This document shows positions 34,870-44,458 of a DNA stretch of 64,000 bases, one piece after another. Both the position numbers and the translations under genes were made by a program. Where the stretch lies: assembly GCA_016699325.1 (NCBI GenBank), contig CP064971.1, positions 930,001 through 994,000 on the forward strand, written 5' to 3'. The stretch is from Methanolinea sp. Lineage in GTDB: Archaea > Halobacteriota > Methanomicrobia > Methanomicrobiales > Methanospirillaceae. Numbering within the stretch: the first letter of the stretch is position 1; each line of letters opens with the position of its first letter. The notes beneath the pieces were generated by a model that saw nothing but the letters and a program-made list of their open reading frames with translations, did no database searches and was not told the origin of the DNA.

Positions 34870-35996
34870 GAATACCAGACAGCTCCGCCGACCGCCGCCG
34901 CACAGGCAATAAGGAGGGCAATGATGGGAATGGCTATCCCAGGCTCTTTTCCACTTCCCGAGGCCTGTGCTGGAATATTCACCAGGAATATCTTTTCAAA
35001 GGGATTCCCGTCAACGTCACGATAGTTCACAATGATGGGAACCTCGGTGACGTCTCCGGCAGTGAAGGTGAGCTCGAAACTCGAAAAGTCATCGGGTTCA
35101 AGGGAGCCTACCACATAACTCTGGTAGGGATTTACCGGAACGGTACCTTCTCCCGTGGAAAGAACAACCGAGTTTGCCACTTCGAGGCCTGCATTGTAGA
35201 TATCACCGGTGACTACATACTTTGCATTCTCGATCTGTACGATAATATTTGAGATGAGGGGGTTCGCCTCGGTCTTCGATATGCCGAACCCGAGCGGGAT
35301 GTTCACGGACGATGTGTGGCGATTTACCCCGTTTTTATAATCTGCCCTGAATTCGAGAACCCCAGGTTGACCTGGCGTGATATTGAACGAGACCCGCTGA
35401 GCCTGGTCGGGACCAAGGTTGCCAATAAAATAACTCGAGGGTGTGATATCAATACCCTCACCGCTCCCCTGCACCACCACGCCGCTCACCGGGTTGCCAC
35501 GAGGGTTTCCGACCAAAATATCGATCCGCTCTTTTCTCCCGGGGCCAAATACATCCGGTTTCTGAAGAACAGATACCTCGAGAGGATCGTTTTCGACACG
35601 GATCTGTACCGGGTAACGGAGATATCCTGCATCCCGGAAATCGAGGGAAAACTTGGGGTAGTAAATGCCGGGCAGCACATCTGCCCTGACCGTGAAGGAG
35701 AACTGCATGCTGTTTCCTGCGCCGACTATGGTGGTAGTGTCGTAGGAGCTTGAAAGGACCGAGATATCGGCATCGTACATCGTTGCACGCCGGATGGCAA
35801 CGCTTTCCAACCCATTGTTGGTTATCTCAACGGTGATGATCCCGGTATCGCCTTCGAAGAAGATTGTCGGATCGATGGAGACGCGGGTGACCGTCACCTG
35901 TGCAGCTGCATCCGAGCAGGAATTCTGGGCAGCTGCACCGGGCATCAGGGACACGATTGTTACGGTAATGAACAGGAGGAGGATGGATCTTTCCAT
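34854..35996 (-). CDS. Secreted S-layer-related (COG1361/CARDB-like) membrane-anchored protein
   Basis: A 380-residue extracytoplasmic protein. Signal peptide at residues 5-22 (LLFITVTIVSLMPGAAAQ), three or four immunoglobulin-like CARDB/COG1361 repeats (for example VTRVSIDPTIFFEGDTGIIT and NPLEVSVLQKP segments), and a C-terminal membrane helix (AIPIIALLIACAAAVGGAVW) before YSWKKS. GGAGG eight bases upstream supports the ATG; the Yip1 stop is one base away. It is probably the exterior partner of the ABC transporter that follows in the same operon. Confidence 0.88.
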   Translation of the reverse strand: MERSILLLFITVTIVSLMPGAAAQNSCSDAAAQVTVTRVSIDPTIFFEGDTGIITVEITNNGLESVAIRRATMYDADISVLSSSYDTTTIVGAGNSMQFSFTVRADVLPGIYYPKFSLDFRDAGYLRYPVQIRVENDPLEVSVLQKPDVFGPGRKERIDILVGNPRGNPVSGVVVQGSGEGIDITPSSYFIGNLGPDQAQRVSFNITPGQPGVLEFRADYKNGVNRHTSSVNIPLGFGISKTEANPLISNIIVQIENAKYVVTGDIYNAGLEVANSVVLSTGEGTVPVNPYQSYVVGSLEPDDFSSFELTFTAGDVTEVPIIVNYRDVDGNPFEKIFLVNIPAQASGSGKEPGIAIPIIALLIACAAAVGGAVWYSWKKS

Positions 35997-35997
35997 T

Positions 35998-36690
35998 TCA
36001 AACCCCTCCAAAACCGGGTACACCTGCAACCGTTGTATAAAGGATGAATATGAAACCAACGATTACAGGGATGAGCACGGTGATTGCTGCCTGTTTCAAT
36101 GTCAGGCTGCGGGCCTGTTTCAGGCCAAAAATCCACAGGTTTGCACTCCACAAGAGAAAAATGCCCGATAGCACGGCGGTAATCAACCGTAACTCGCTGA
36201 ATGCGGTGTCGTGCATGAGTTGCCGCATTGCAGCCTCAATTGCCGCTGGATCCTGGATGGCGGTAAGGGTGGGCACCTGGATCATGGGGATATAATAGAG
36301 CGAAACGAGCAGGGAAAGAAAGGATCCGATGATGAACGGAACAAGGCCATACAAGGAAAACAAAATTGTCCTTTTGAACGCACCTGTACCGGAAAATGCC
36401 ATGGAGATCAAGTAAAAAACACCAGGGACGATGAGCCCCCAGAGAACGAGGAAGGTGAAAAAGGCGATAACCACACCAACAATTACAAGGATCGGTGTCA
36501 TGCCTGCCATTTCAGGCACGTTACCGAATAGTTCCATGGTAATCCCCAAGGTGAGATAGGCTGCTGCGGCTGATATGATGGCGCCGGTGATGGCGATCAC
36601 GGCCGGGACCTTCAAGCTCTCGGGCTCTCCGGCACGCCCGGCAAAAAAACTCTCGGGTCTGAGAAGGAGATCTCCAATCTGTCCTGCCAT
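35998..36690 (-). CDS. Yip1-family membrane protein
   Basis: A 230-residue protein with five predicted helices and the Yip1 opening PESFFAGRAGEPESLKVPAV, followed by a GTGAFKRTILFSLYGLVPFIIG helix hairpin region. Archaeal Yip1 proteins are frequently found upstream of COG1361 and MacB-like genes. First gene of the operon Yip1-COG1361-ATPase-permease. Confidence 0.9.
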   Translation of the reverse strand: MAGQIGDLLLRPESFFAGRAGEPESLKVPAVIAITGAIISAAAAYLTLGITMELFGNVPEMAGMTPILVIVGVVIAFFTFLVLWGLIVPGVFYLISMAFSGTGAFKRTILFSLYGLVPFIIGSFLSLLVSLYYIPMIQVPTLTAIQDPAAIEAAMRQLMHDTAFSELRLITAVLSGIFLLWSANLWIFGLKQARSLTLKQAAITVLIPVIVGFIFILYTTVAGVPGFGGV

Positions 36691-36968
36691 ATGAATCGGG
36701 GAAGTTCTATAGCTCTTTGTTTATCAACTTTGAGGAGAAAAAGGGAAAAGGCTGCTGGAAGAACGAACCGCACATGAGACTGTCGGGTCACATGCCTCCC
36801 CCTGACGGTAACCACGGATGCGTTTATCATACCAGCCACCTATGACCCCGCGGCCGGTCACAAAGCATGAAAATCCTGTTTTAACCATGGAAATGGCCCT
36901 GCCACTTTCATTCTGTGTGCATGTGCTCCGGCCAGGGAATCATGCGTTTTTTTTGTCCCGGGCTCTGT

Positions 36969-37895
36969 TCAGAAAAACTCTTTTCTCCAGAAAATGATGA
37001 TTCCGATGGCGGAGAGGACCAGGGAGAGGATCATCGTGAAGGCGAATGCATAGGGCGTTTGCTGGAGGGGTAGATCCACGTTCATGCCGTATATGCTGGC
37101 AATCAGGGTCGGGATCATGAGGATGATGGTGACTGTGGTCAACAGCTTCATGATCACGTTCAGGTTATTGGAGATGACAGACGCGAATGCATCCATCATG
37201 GTCGAGAGGATGTCGCTGTAAATATTTGCCATCTCGATGGCCTGCCTGTTCTCTATGCTGAGTTCTTCAAAGAGATCCTGCTCATCTTCGTCCATCCTTG
37301 TGAATGTGTAGAACTTCTCTATCATGAGCGCATTTGACCGGAGGGAGGTGACGAAGAAGATCAGGCTTTTTTCAAGGTTCAACATGCGGATGAGCTGTTC
37401 GTTCTTCAGTGCCTGGTAAAGAGATCGCTCGATAGGGGTTGTCATGCGGTTGATCTCTTTGAGATAGCGCATAAAAAGGAGGGTGTTTCTGAAGAAGAGG
37501 AGCAAGACGAAATGAACCCGCCTTTCGGTCGAGAAATGCCGAACCTTCCCCGTGATAAATTCCTGGAAGACCTCCAGGTCGGTGACCGAAACGGTGATGA
37601 TCACATTCTGCGTCAGGATGATCCCTACCGGGAGCGTGGTAAAAGGGATATCGGCTTCGGGATCCTCCCTCCGGGTAGTCCTGAGGAGAATGAAGGTGTT
37701 TCCCTCCTCACGCTCAACCCGTGCCCGCTCGTCAACATCCAGGGGATCGGTAAGAAAATCGAGAGGGATAGCAAACCGCGCAACCAGGGCGTCGATCTCC
37801 TGGGGGGTAGGATTGACAGTATGTACCCACGATCCGCCTTCGTACTCTTCAATGGTCTCGAGACCGTTCCGCCCGCTTCGGTATATGGTAATCAT
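36969..37895 (-). CDS. corA: CorA-family magnesium/cobalt transporter
   Basis: A 308-residue CorA protein. Two C-terminal helices follow a long cytoplasmic domain, and the signature YGMNVDL at the mouth of the pore is present; a basic end (WRKEFF) matches the family. Shorter than Escherichia CorA and close to the Thermotoga form. It would carry Mg2+ (or Co2+) through a pentamer. Confidence 0.95.
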   Translation of the reverse strand: MITIYRSGRNGLETIEEYEGGSWVHTVNPTPQEIDALVARFAIPLDFLTDPLDVDERARVEREEGNTFILLRTTRREDPEADIPFTTLPVGIILTQNVIITVSVTDLEVFQEFITGKVRHFSTERRVHFVLLLFFRNTLLFMRYLKEINRMTTPIERSLYQALKNEQLIRMLNLEKSLIFFVTSLRSNALMIEKFYTFTRMDEDEQDLFEELSIENRQAIEMANIYSDILSTMMDAFASVISNNLNVIMKLLTTVTIILMIPTLIASIYGMNVDLPLQQTPYAFAFTMILSLVLSAIGIIIFWRKEFF

Positions 37896-38687
37896 GCCGT
37901 TCCCCCAGGTACCTTGCCGCCCGCAGGATCCGCCAATAAATGAAAAACAAGCAAATAGGCCTGTTTCTCCATTATGGTCCTGCCCAACTTTCCGAATCTG
38001 TCCGGATCTCGTCGTTCCCCTGTATCCGCAAAATAGTTTTCGATCGGTGTCCCGGTAACAATCGATCTCGCCGGGAAAAGCCCATCACGTTACCGGCAAG
38101 GCAGGCCGGGCCTCCCTCATGCCGGACTGCAACTTCTCCGGCCAATGGATTCTTGCTGATCATGGATACTGTCAGGCAGGGCAGTCTCTTTGGAAGGGAA
38201 AACCTTCCGTTTTCTTTCATCGATAGTATCGAGAATCGCTGACACGAGCAGGGAACCCCGCCTATCCCGTGCCATGGATATCCCGCAATTACCGTTCGCC
38301 ATCCATCTCCAGGACTTTCACCGCCCGGGGAGGGGACCCGCGCGGGGGTCGCTGAGGGGCCGGATAAACGGATCAATTGCCCGGCTGGCAGAATTTTAGC
38401 GCCGCACGTTACCGTCTTCATCGGAAAGCGCGATGATCAAGAGTTGCATTGCAGATGGGCCGCCTGTTTTTCCCAGCGCAATAGCCACCCTCTGCCGTAT
38501 GCTGTTTACGTGTGGTCGCAGAGGGCTATTGATCAGGCATGTCACTCTCTGCGGGGGCTATTCCTCTTCCAGCCTGAAGATAGCATTGCCCGGGTTTCGG
38601 GATCCGGGTTGCCGGTTGCCTGTCGATACCCCAACATCGAATTCCATCGCTTTCATCCCGTATCATGAGGGCTTGGCAGAGAATTTT
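37896..38687. other. Intergenic region without recognised gene
   Basis: Nearly 800 bases between corA and the aminotransferase. The longer frames here, on either strand, lack motifs, ribosome-binding sites and protein-like composition. An interrupted inverted repeat (listed separately) is the only structure I see. Confidence 0.4.
38479..38531. repeat. Interrupted inverted repeat, possible RNA hairpin
   Basis: CAATAGCC-AC-CCTCTGC pairs with GCAGAGGGCTATTG across a 22-base loop, giving a 14-bp stem with a two-base bulge. It lies in the gene-free stretch and may be part of a non-coding RNA or a bidirectional terminator; no tail of T follows. Confidence 0.5.
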
Positions 38688-39821
38688 TCAGCTGAACCGG
38701 TGGATGCGCCGCACGGCTTCCCGGAGATGGTCAAGCGATGTCGCATAAGACAGACGCTGCCATCCGGGTGTATTGAACACCGATCCCGGAGTCACCGCAA
38801 CGTGGCCCTCCACAAGCCATCGTTCCGCTGTTGCTATGTCATCTCCGCCGGCTTTGACGTATGCGTAAAATGCTCCGTCCGCTGGCGCAACTTCAAAGCC
38901 CATCAGGAGGAGCTCCTGGACGAAGTAATCCCTCCGGCGATTGAACTCCTTGCGCATTATCGCGATGCATTCCTGGTCCCCGGTCAATGCTGCGGCCCCT
39001 CCGTACATCACAAAGGTTGTGGGGTGGCTGATTGAATGCTGTTGAATTTTGGACATCTGGGTGATAATGGGGCGCGGTGCAACCGCCCACCCGAGTCTCC
39101 ATCCTGTCATGGCATATGCCTTGGAAAACCCGTTTACCGTGATAGTGCGCTCGGCCATGTCTCCTATCGAGGCGATGGAGATATGCTCCTTTCCGTATAC
39201 GAGCTTCTCGTAAATCTCATCGGAGAGGGCGAGGAGGTCAAAGTCAGCGCAGAGGTCTGCAACCAGCTTGAGCGAGGCCCGGTCGAGCACTGCACCTGAT
39301 GGGTTGGAGGGTGAATTGATGATCACCATCCTGGTCTTAGGGGTTACGGTCTCGAGGAGAGTATCTGTAACCTGGAAGGTCTTCTCGTGCAGGGGGTGAT
39401 GAACAGGTTTTCCACCGGCGAGGGTTACACATGGTTCATAAGAGACCCATGACGGGTCAAGGATGATAGCCTCGTCTCCAGGGTTCAGCACGGCAGTGAC
39501 GGCATCGTAGATAGCATCCTTTGCACCGCAGGTTACCAGCACCTGGGAGGGAATGCACGGAAAGCAGTTCTCCCTTCGTGTTTTCTCGGCAATCGCTGCC
39601 AGGAGTTCCGGGATCCCGTTGCTCGGGGCATAATGCGTCTTTCCTTCCATGAGCGCCCGGATGCATGCCTCCCTGATATGGGCAGGGGTATCAAAGTCCG
39701 GCTCACCAATTGAGAGGTCGATGACTCCCAACCCTTTCCGCTGCATCTCCCGGGCCATTTCCGCAACGGCCAGAGTGGCCGATGGTGCTATGCCCGTGAC
39801 TTTTTCGGAGAGCGCTCTCAT
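38688..39821 (-). CDS. Aspartate/aromatic-type aminotransferase, class I
   Basis: A 377-residue PLP-dependent aminotransferase. GEPDFDTPAHIREA, SPSNPSGAV and NGFSKAYAMTGWRLG (PLP lysine) are the class I landmarks. Its start overlaps ribH by four bases, making it the last gene of class-V aminotransferase, ribC, ribH. It may act on aspartate, alanine or aromatic acids; substrate not readable. Confidence 0.92.
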   Translation of the reverse strand: MRALSEKVTGIAPSATLAVAEMAREMQRKGLGVIDLSIGEPDFDTPAHIREACIRALMEGKTHYAPSNGIPELLAAIAEKTRRENCFPCIPSQVLVTCGAKDAIYDAVTAVLNPGDEAIILDPSWVSYEPCVTLAGGKPVHHPLHEKTFQVTDTLLETVTPKTRMVIINSPSNPSGAVLDRASLKLVADLCADFDLLALSDEIYEKLVYGKEHISIASIGDMAERTITVNGFSKAYAMTGWRLGWAVAPRPIITQMSKIQQHSISHPTTFVMYGGAAALTGDQECIAIMRKEFNRRRDYFVQELLLMGFEVAPADGAFYAYVKAGGDDIATAERWLVEGHVAVTPGSVFNTPGWQRLSYATSLDHLREAVRRIHRFS

Positions 39822-40225
39822 CCCAATCGCTGGACCATCTTGACCGCAGATTCCACGGCACGCCGTGCATAATCGATCCGCTCACTGGCCTCCATCCGGG
39901 TCATTCCCGGACCTGAGATACCGAGCGAGACCGGTTTTTCGAATTCGAGGGAGAGATCGATGATCTTCCGGGCCGCATGCTGGACCACGATCTCGTCATG
40001 CTGGGTTGCTCCTTCGATAACGCAGCCGATGGTGACGATTGCGTCAACCGAGCCCTCTTTCAGCATCTTCTTAATGGCCAGCGGCATGTCATATGCACCA
40101 GGGACATACATGCACTCAGTAACCTCGGCACCGAGGAAATCCGCATGTTCCCTCCCCTCAATCTCCATCATGTAGGTGATGTCACGGTTGAATTCCGAGA
40201 CGACAAAACCGAGTTTCACACTCAT
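39818..40225 (-). CDS. ribH: 6,7-dimethyl-8-ribityllumazine synthase
   Basis: A 135-residue lumazine synthase, condensing ribulose-4-phosphate-derived butanone with ribityl-pyrimidine. VVSEFNRDIT, VPGAYDMPLA, IGCVIEGATQHDEIV and the catalytic His of that segment are visible. Archaeal-size enzyme, slightly shorter than bacterial RibH. It lies 56 bases after ribC and four-base-overlaps the aminotransferase. Confidence 0.96.
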   Translation of the reverse strand: MSVKLGFVVSEFNRDITYMMEIEGREHADFLGAEVTECMYVPGAYDMPLAIKKMLKEGSVDAIVTIGCVIEGATQHDEIVVQHAARKIIDLSLEFEKPVSLGISGPGMTRMEASERIDYARRAVESAVKMVQRLG

Positions 40226-40281
40226 ATCGATTTCCTGCCTGTTTATGTCCTACCTGCTCATTCATAAACCGATTCCTCTCC

Positions 40282-40743
40282 TCATCTCCGGGCCGGGCCG
40301 GCATCGGGGAATCCCTGGCGCTGCCCGGTCCCGGCTTCCCGGGTGAGTTCTTCAGGGTGGAACGCCATTTTGATCACATTCCGGGCATGCTCCCGTGTCC
40401 GCTGCTCTGCGAGCCATGCCAGTTCCCGGTCATCCACTGCTTCGTCCTCGTGGACAAAGACCTCGATGATGTGGGTGTTGGTCATCAGCTGGCAGGTTAT
40501 CAGGCCCTGCGACGCTTCGTGGGCGCACATCCGGTCCTTCTCCTTCCCGCCCGGCATGCCAAGTGCCATCACCATGCCGCATTTCCGCTCTTCGATCAGC
40601 TTTTTGCAGGCAACGGGAAGGTCCTTGATCCCCGGAACGGTTACCCGTTCGATAGAGACACTGGCCTGCCTCCTTAGCTCATCCGCGGCAAAAGCGCCCA
40701 TGTTGACCCTGGCAAACGTGGTATCGGCAATTCCAATCTTCAT
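40282..40743 (-). CDS. ribC: Archaeal riboflavin synthase
   Basis: A 153-residue archaeal-type riboflavin synthase, evolutionarily related to lumazine synthase rather than to bacterial RibE. MKIGIADTTFARVNMG and VPGIKDLPVACKKL, ALGMPGGKEKD and the C-terminal REHARNVIKMAFHPEELT are characteristic. It dismutates 6,7-dimethyl-8-ribityllumazine to riboflavin, needed for FMN/FAD and F420. The ATG overlaps the stop of the upstream aminotransferase. Confidence 0.95.
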   Translation of the reverse strand: MKIGIADTTFARVNMGAFAADELRRQASVSIERVTVPGIKDLPVACKKLIEERKCGMVMALGMPGGKEKDRMCAHEASQGLITCQLMTNTHIIEVFVHEDEAVDDRELAWLAEQRTREHARNVIKMAFHPEELTREAGTGQRQGFPDAGPARR

Positions 40744-41870
40744 CCGAGCACCCCGCAGGCAGCAGAGACTCCGTCTTCCCGGGGATGATACCCATGGATA
40801 CGGAGTGCGTGCTGCACGGCGGCGAGCGTGGCGAGGATTTCAGGAGCACCGGTCGCACCCATGGTACCGATCCGGAAGATCCTGCCCTTGAGACGGTCCT
40901 GACCACCGGCTATCTCGATGCCAAGTCTCTTGACGGTCCCGCGGAACTCGCTGTCCTGCATCCCGGGGGGAAGCTTCACCGCGGTCACGGTATTCGAATA
41001 GGCATGGTCCCGATCAAGTTCAGGAAGGAGCTCCAGCCCCCATGTATTCGCCGCCGTGCGTACCGCATCTGCGTTTCTCCGGTGGCGGGCAATGCGCTGT
41101 ACGAGGCCTTCCTCCTTGATGATCAGGCATGCTTCCCTGAGCGCGAAGAAGAGAGGTACGGCCGGAGTATACGGGGTTTCCATCACTTTCGCCCCGGCAC
41201 TCTTCCGGTACGCGGCAAGGTCAAGGTAATAGGGGCGCTCGGGAGAGAGGCGCTCCCATGCCCGTTCGCTCACCGAAACCGCCGAAAGCCCTGCCGGAGC
41301 AGCAAGACATTTCTGGGAGCCGACCACCACCACGTCCGCCCCCCATGCGTCTGACCTGACCTCGTCCCCTCCAATCGAGGTGATGCCGTCCATCACGAAG
41401 AGGGCATCGTATTTCCTGGCGAGTTTCCCGACCTGTTCAGCAGGGTTCCGGATACCGGCAGAAGTCTCATTGTGGACAAGGGTCACCATCTCAGCTCCCG
41501 CATTGAGCCGATCTTCCAGCGACGCAAGATCGAGCGGTGTCCCCCATTCCGATGCGATTTCATGGGCGGTCCCGTAACGCTGGGCAATCTTGTACAAACG
41601 CTCGCCGAACTTACCGTTCACGAGACAGGCTACTTCCCTGCCCCGCCCGAAATTGGCTACCGCCGCCTCCATTGCTGCCGTTCCCGATCCGCTGATGACG
41701 AAGAGCTCATTCTTCGTGCCAAATGTCTCTTTCAGCACCTGCACACAATCGGCATAAATACTGCCGAACTCGGCCCCCCGGTGATTGATGGCCTGGCGTA
41801 CCATCGCCATGCGAACCCGTTCCGGCATGGGAACCGGCCCGGGAATCATCAAGAGCGGTTCTTTTTCCAT
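40740..41870 (-). CDS. Class V aminotransferase (alanine-glyoxylate/serine-pyruvate type)
   Basis: A 376-residue class V PLP enzyme: MIPGPVPMPERVRMAM, ISGSGTAAMEAAVAN for phosphate binding and GSQKCLAAPAG for the PLP lysine. Family members exchange amino groups between alanine or serine and glyoxylate or pyruvate; in methanogens a related enzyme acts in phosphoserine or cysteine routes. It heads the riboflavin cluster with an ATGA overlap to ribC. Link to riboflavin is by position only. Confidence 0.9.
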   Translation of the reverse strand: MEKEPLLMIPGPVPMPERVRMAMVRQAINHRGAEFGSIYADCVQVLKETFGTKNELFVISGSGTAAMEAAVANFGRGREVACLVNGKFGERLYKIAQRYGTAHEIASEWGTPLDLASLEDRLNAGAEMVTLVHNETSAGIRNPAEQVGKLARKYDALFVMDGITSIGGDEVRSDAWGADVVVVGSQKCLAAPAGLSAVSVSERAWERLSPERPYYLDLAAYRKSAGAKVMETPYTPAVPLFFALREACLIIKEEGLVQRIARHRRNADAVRTAANTWGLELLPELDRDHAYSNTVTAVKLPPGMQDSEFRGTVKRLGIEIAGGQDRLKGRIFRIGTMGATGAPEILATLAAVQHALRIHGYHPREDGVSAACGVLG

Positions 41871-41916
41871 TGTATCAGCCCCATAGTATTTTTATAACCA
41901 CGGGATATAAGTGTGG

Positions 41917-42315
41917 ATGGCATATCACATGGTCGAAGTTGCCATTCTCGCCGGATCTGCTTCAGATTCCGCTGTAGTGGAGAGAACCGCGGCAGTCCTG
42001 AGAGAGAACGGGATCAGTTACGAGACCCGGGTCATATCGGCCCACCGCGAGCCTGACACCCTTGATGATTTTATAGAGTCGAGTACCTGCAAGATCTTCA
42101 TTGCCATTGCCGGGCTCTCGGCTGCTCTTCCGGGAATCATCGCATCGAAAACGAACCGCCCGGTCATCGGCGTTCCGGTCAGCGGAAATCTGATGGGGTT
42201 CGATGCCCTGCTCTCCATCGCCCAGATGCCAAAAGGGGTTCCGGTAGCCTGTGTCGGCATCGATAACGGCGAGAATGCAGCATTGCTTGCAATCAGGATT
42301 CTTTCCGTGAAATAA
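41917..42315 (+). CDS. purE: N5-carboxyaminoimidazole ribonucleotide mutase / AIR carboxylase
   Basis: About 132 residues, the compact archaeal PurE, which makes CAIR in purine synthesis. LAGSASDSAVVE, the carboxylate-binding SAHREPDTL, and LSAALPGIIASKTNRPVIGV and NLMGFDALLSIAQMP are present. TATTTTTATAA at 41887-41897 would place transcription start near 41920. Both ATG 41917 (MAYHMV) and ATG 41929 (MVEVAILAG) are possible; the latter matches the usual PurE start and either gives an almost leaderless message. Confidence 0.95.
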   Translation: MAYHMVEVAILAGSASDSAVVERTAAVLRENGISYETRVISAHREPDTLDDFIESSTCKIFIAIAGLSAALPGIIASKTNRPVIGVPVSGNLMGFDALLSIAQMPKGVPVACVGIDNGENAALLAIRILSVK

Positions 42316-42536
42316 GGCCGGGGTTTTCACTCCAGGGCAGGGTGCGGGGTTTCCTTCCGCTCAGGGCAGGCTTTCGGGTCTCTATCTTTCCCGCGTCAAT
42401 GGTGACCGGGGCCGAACGGAAACTTTATTCGGTATCTCCTCGTGCAACCTCGCGGCTGCCCTATCTTCGTTCGATTGAAGGATGAATCGAGTCCGGGCAG
42501 GACAGTGCCGGTCTTTCCCATTGGGCAATGGAGGGG

Positions 42537-43820
42537 CTACTGCTTTTTTGCCCGGTTCTTTTCCCCGAAAATGTCCCGCATCAGCCGGACTGCACAGAGG
42601 TCCCCGCACATCGAGCAGGCTTCAAGCTCCCCGTCCCGGGCGTGGATGGCCCGTGCCACGTCCGGGAACAGGGCAAGCCGGAACTGCTCTGTCCAGTCAA
42701 GTCTTCTGCGTGCCTCTGCCATCTGCCGTTCGCGGGGCATCTTGTAGCCGTCCTTTTTTCGGACCGTATCCCCGACGTGGGCTGCGATCTTTGCCAGGCG
42801 GGTGCCCTCGATGATATCCTCAACCAGCGGCAGCGCCAGGTGTTCGCTCGGAGACACCATGCAGAGGAAATCTGCACCGTGCATACAGGCCACAGCCCCC
42901 CCGATGGCAGCCGAAACATGGTCATATCCCGGCGCGATATCGGTGACCAGGGGGCCTAGCAGGTAGAGAGGAGCATCGTTGGAGAGTTCCTTCATGAACC
43001 GGACATTGTAGCCGATCTGGTCCAGGGGGATATGTCCAGGTCCTTCGATCATTCTCTGGACTCCGGCAGCCAGTGCCCTGCCAGCCAACCTTCCCAGGTT
43101 CAGGTACTCCACGGTCTTGGCATGTCGGTCTGCGTCCTGGAGGCACCCCGGCCGCATCCCGTCGCCCAGGCTCGCCACCACCTCATGCTCGCCCAGGATT
43201 TCGAGGAGGTAATCGAATTCAGCAGCAAGTGGGTTCTCTTCACCGGTGGCGGCCATCATCGCCACATGGAATGCCCCACCCCGCGAGACGACCGGCAGGA
43301 TGCGGGGATCTGACCGAAGTGCAGCAAGCGCCTCCCTGTTCACGCCGCAGTGGAGTGTCAGGAAGTCTACCCCGTCCCTGCAATGCTCCCGGATCACAGA
43401 GAAAAGAAGGTCGGCATTGACATCGGCCGCATTTCCTGCCCGGCGGACCGCCTCATAGATGGGAACGGTTCCAGTGCACACTCCAAGGGAGAGGATATCC
43501 CTCCTCATGGCACGGAGATCTCCCCCGGTTGAGAGATCCATCAGGGTATCGGTGCCGTTCGCAATTGCTGCCCTGGCTTTCCTACTCTCGAGGACGGGAT
43601 CACATCGCTCCCCTGAGGTCCCGATATTGACGTTGACCTTGACACGGCAGCCTTCACCGATAGCGCAAACAGCATGCTGCCGCACAGGGTTTGCCGGGAT
43701 CACCATGTGTCCGCGAGCTACTGCACGGGCGAAATCGCGGGGATTTGTCCCTTCCTGGCGCGCAGCCGCTTCGACCAGGGGGGGGATGCCGGCTATACAC
43801 TCCTGGATCAGGGTACGCAT
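42537..43820 (-). CDS. thiC: Phosphomethylpyrimidine synthase ThiC
   Basis: Radical-SAM-like enzyme that rearranges aminoimidazole ribotide into HMP-P for thiamine. The 427-residue protein ends in CSMCGDLCAVR, the CxxCxxxxC cluster motif typical of ThiC. IPANPVR, VNVNIGTSG and GMRPGCLQDA are further landmarks. Divergent from the MBL gene by 35 bases, so there is no room for a TPP riboswitch or long leader. Confidence 0.96.
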   Translation of the reverse strand: MRTLIQECIAGIPPLVEAAARQEGTNPRDFARAVARGHMVIPANPVRQHAVCAIGEGCRVKVNVNIGTSGERCDPVLESRKARAAIANGTDTLMDLSTGGDLRAMRRDILSLGVCTGTVPIYEAVRRAGNAADVNADLLFSVIREHCRDGVDFLTLHCGVNREALAALRSDPRILPVVSRGGAFHVAMMAATGEENPLAAEFDYLLEILGEHEVVASLGDGMRPGCLQDADRHAKTVEYLNLGRLAGRALAAGVQRMIEGPGHIPLDQIGYNVRFMKELSNDAPLYLLGPLVTDIAPGYDHVSAAIGGAVACMHGADFLCMVSPSEHLALPLVEDIIEGTRLAKIAAHVGDTVRKKDGYKMPRERQMAEARRRLDWTEQFRLALFPDVARAIHARDGELEACSMCGDLCAVRLMRDIFGEKNRAKKQ

Positions 43821-43855
43821 AAGAGAGATGTGGTTGGTGCTCCCTATTAGTAAAC

Positions 43856-44458
43856 ATGCCAGTTACCTGGATCCCGGGCAGGGGTTATTTCGGGAATGCA
43901 TACATCGTGGGTTCGGTGCTCATCGATGCCGGGGTGCTCCCATCTGCCATCGAGGCGTACCGGGCGGACATTGATACCATCGTTCTCACCCACTGCCACT
44001 TTGACCACACAGCGTATGTGAAAGAGATATCCCATCTCTGTTCTGCACCAGTCGCCATCCACGCGCTGGATGCTCCGGGACTCATGCAGGAAGGAGCCAG
44101 TCTCTCCCTCCATTTCGGCTCACGGCCTCCTGGCATTGCCCCTGACCGCCTCCTCTCCGATGGTGATCGGGTCGGTCCACTCACCGTCCTCCATACCCCC
44201 GGGCATACTCCGGGCAGCATCTGCCTCTATCTCGAAGACGAGCAGGCACTCATATCAGGGGATACCGTGTTTGCCGAGGGGGGATTTGGAAGGTTTGATT
44301 TTCCTGGAGGTGACCGGGCCTCGCTTGTCAGGTCGATCGGACGTCTCGCCTCCCTCAAGGTTGAAGGGCTCTATCCCGGGCATGGAACACCGGTTCATCG
44401 GAAGGGAAACCAGCATATCGGAGCCGCCCTGCAGCTCCTGAAGGCCGGATATGGATAG
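43856..44458 (+). CDS. MBL-fold metallo-hydrolase
   Basis: A 200-residue metallo-beta-lactamase fold protein. The zinc ligands are THCHFDH, HTPGHTPG, SGDTVF and YPGHG. Size and motif pattern fit glyoxalase II-like or related hydrolases. It overlaps the next gene by eight bases; the short divergent spacer from thiC suggests a compact or leaderless promoter. Substrate unknown. Confidence 0.93.
   Translation: MPVTWIPGRGYFGNAYIVGSVLIDAGVLPSAIEAYRADIDTIVLTHCHFDHTAYVKEISHLCSAPVAIHALDAPGLMQEGASLSLHFGSRPPGIAPDRLLSDGDRVGPLTVLHTPGHTPGSICLYLEDEQALISGDTVFAEGGFGRFDFPGGDRASLVRSIGRLASLKVEGLYPGHGTPVHRKGNQHIGAALQLLKAGYG

Noticed and set aside
38433..39035. Plus-strand frame of 200 residues
   Set aside because: Its second half is antisense to the aminotransferase with a clear PLP motif; the first half has no features.
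43821..43855. TPP riboswitch for thiC
   Set aside because: Only 35 bases separate the divergent thiC and MBL genes, too short for a THI element.
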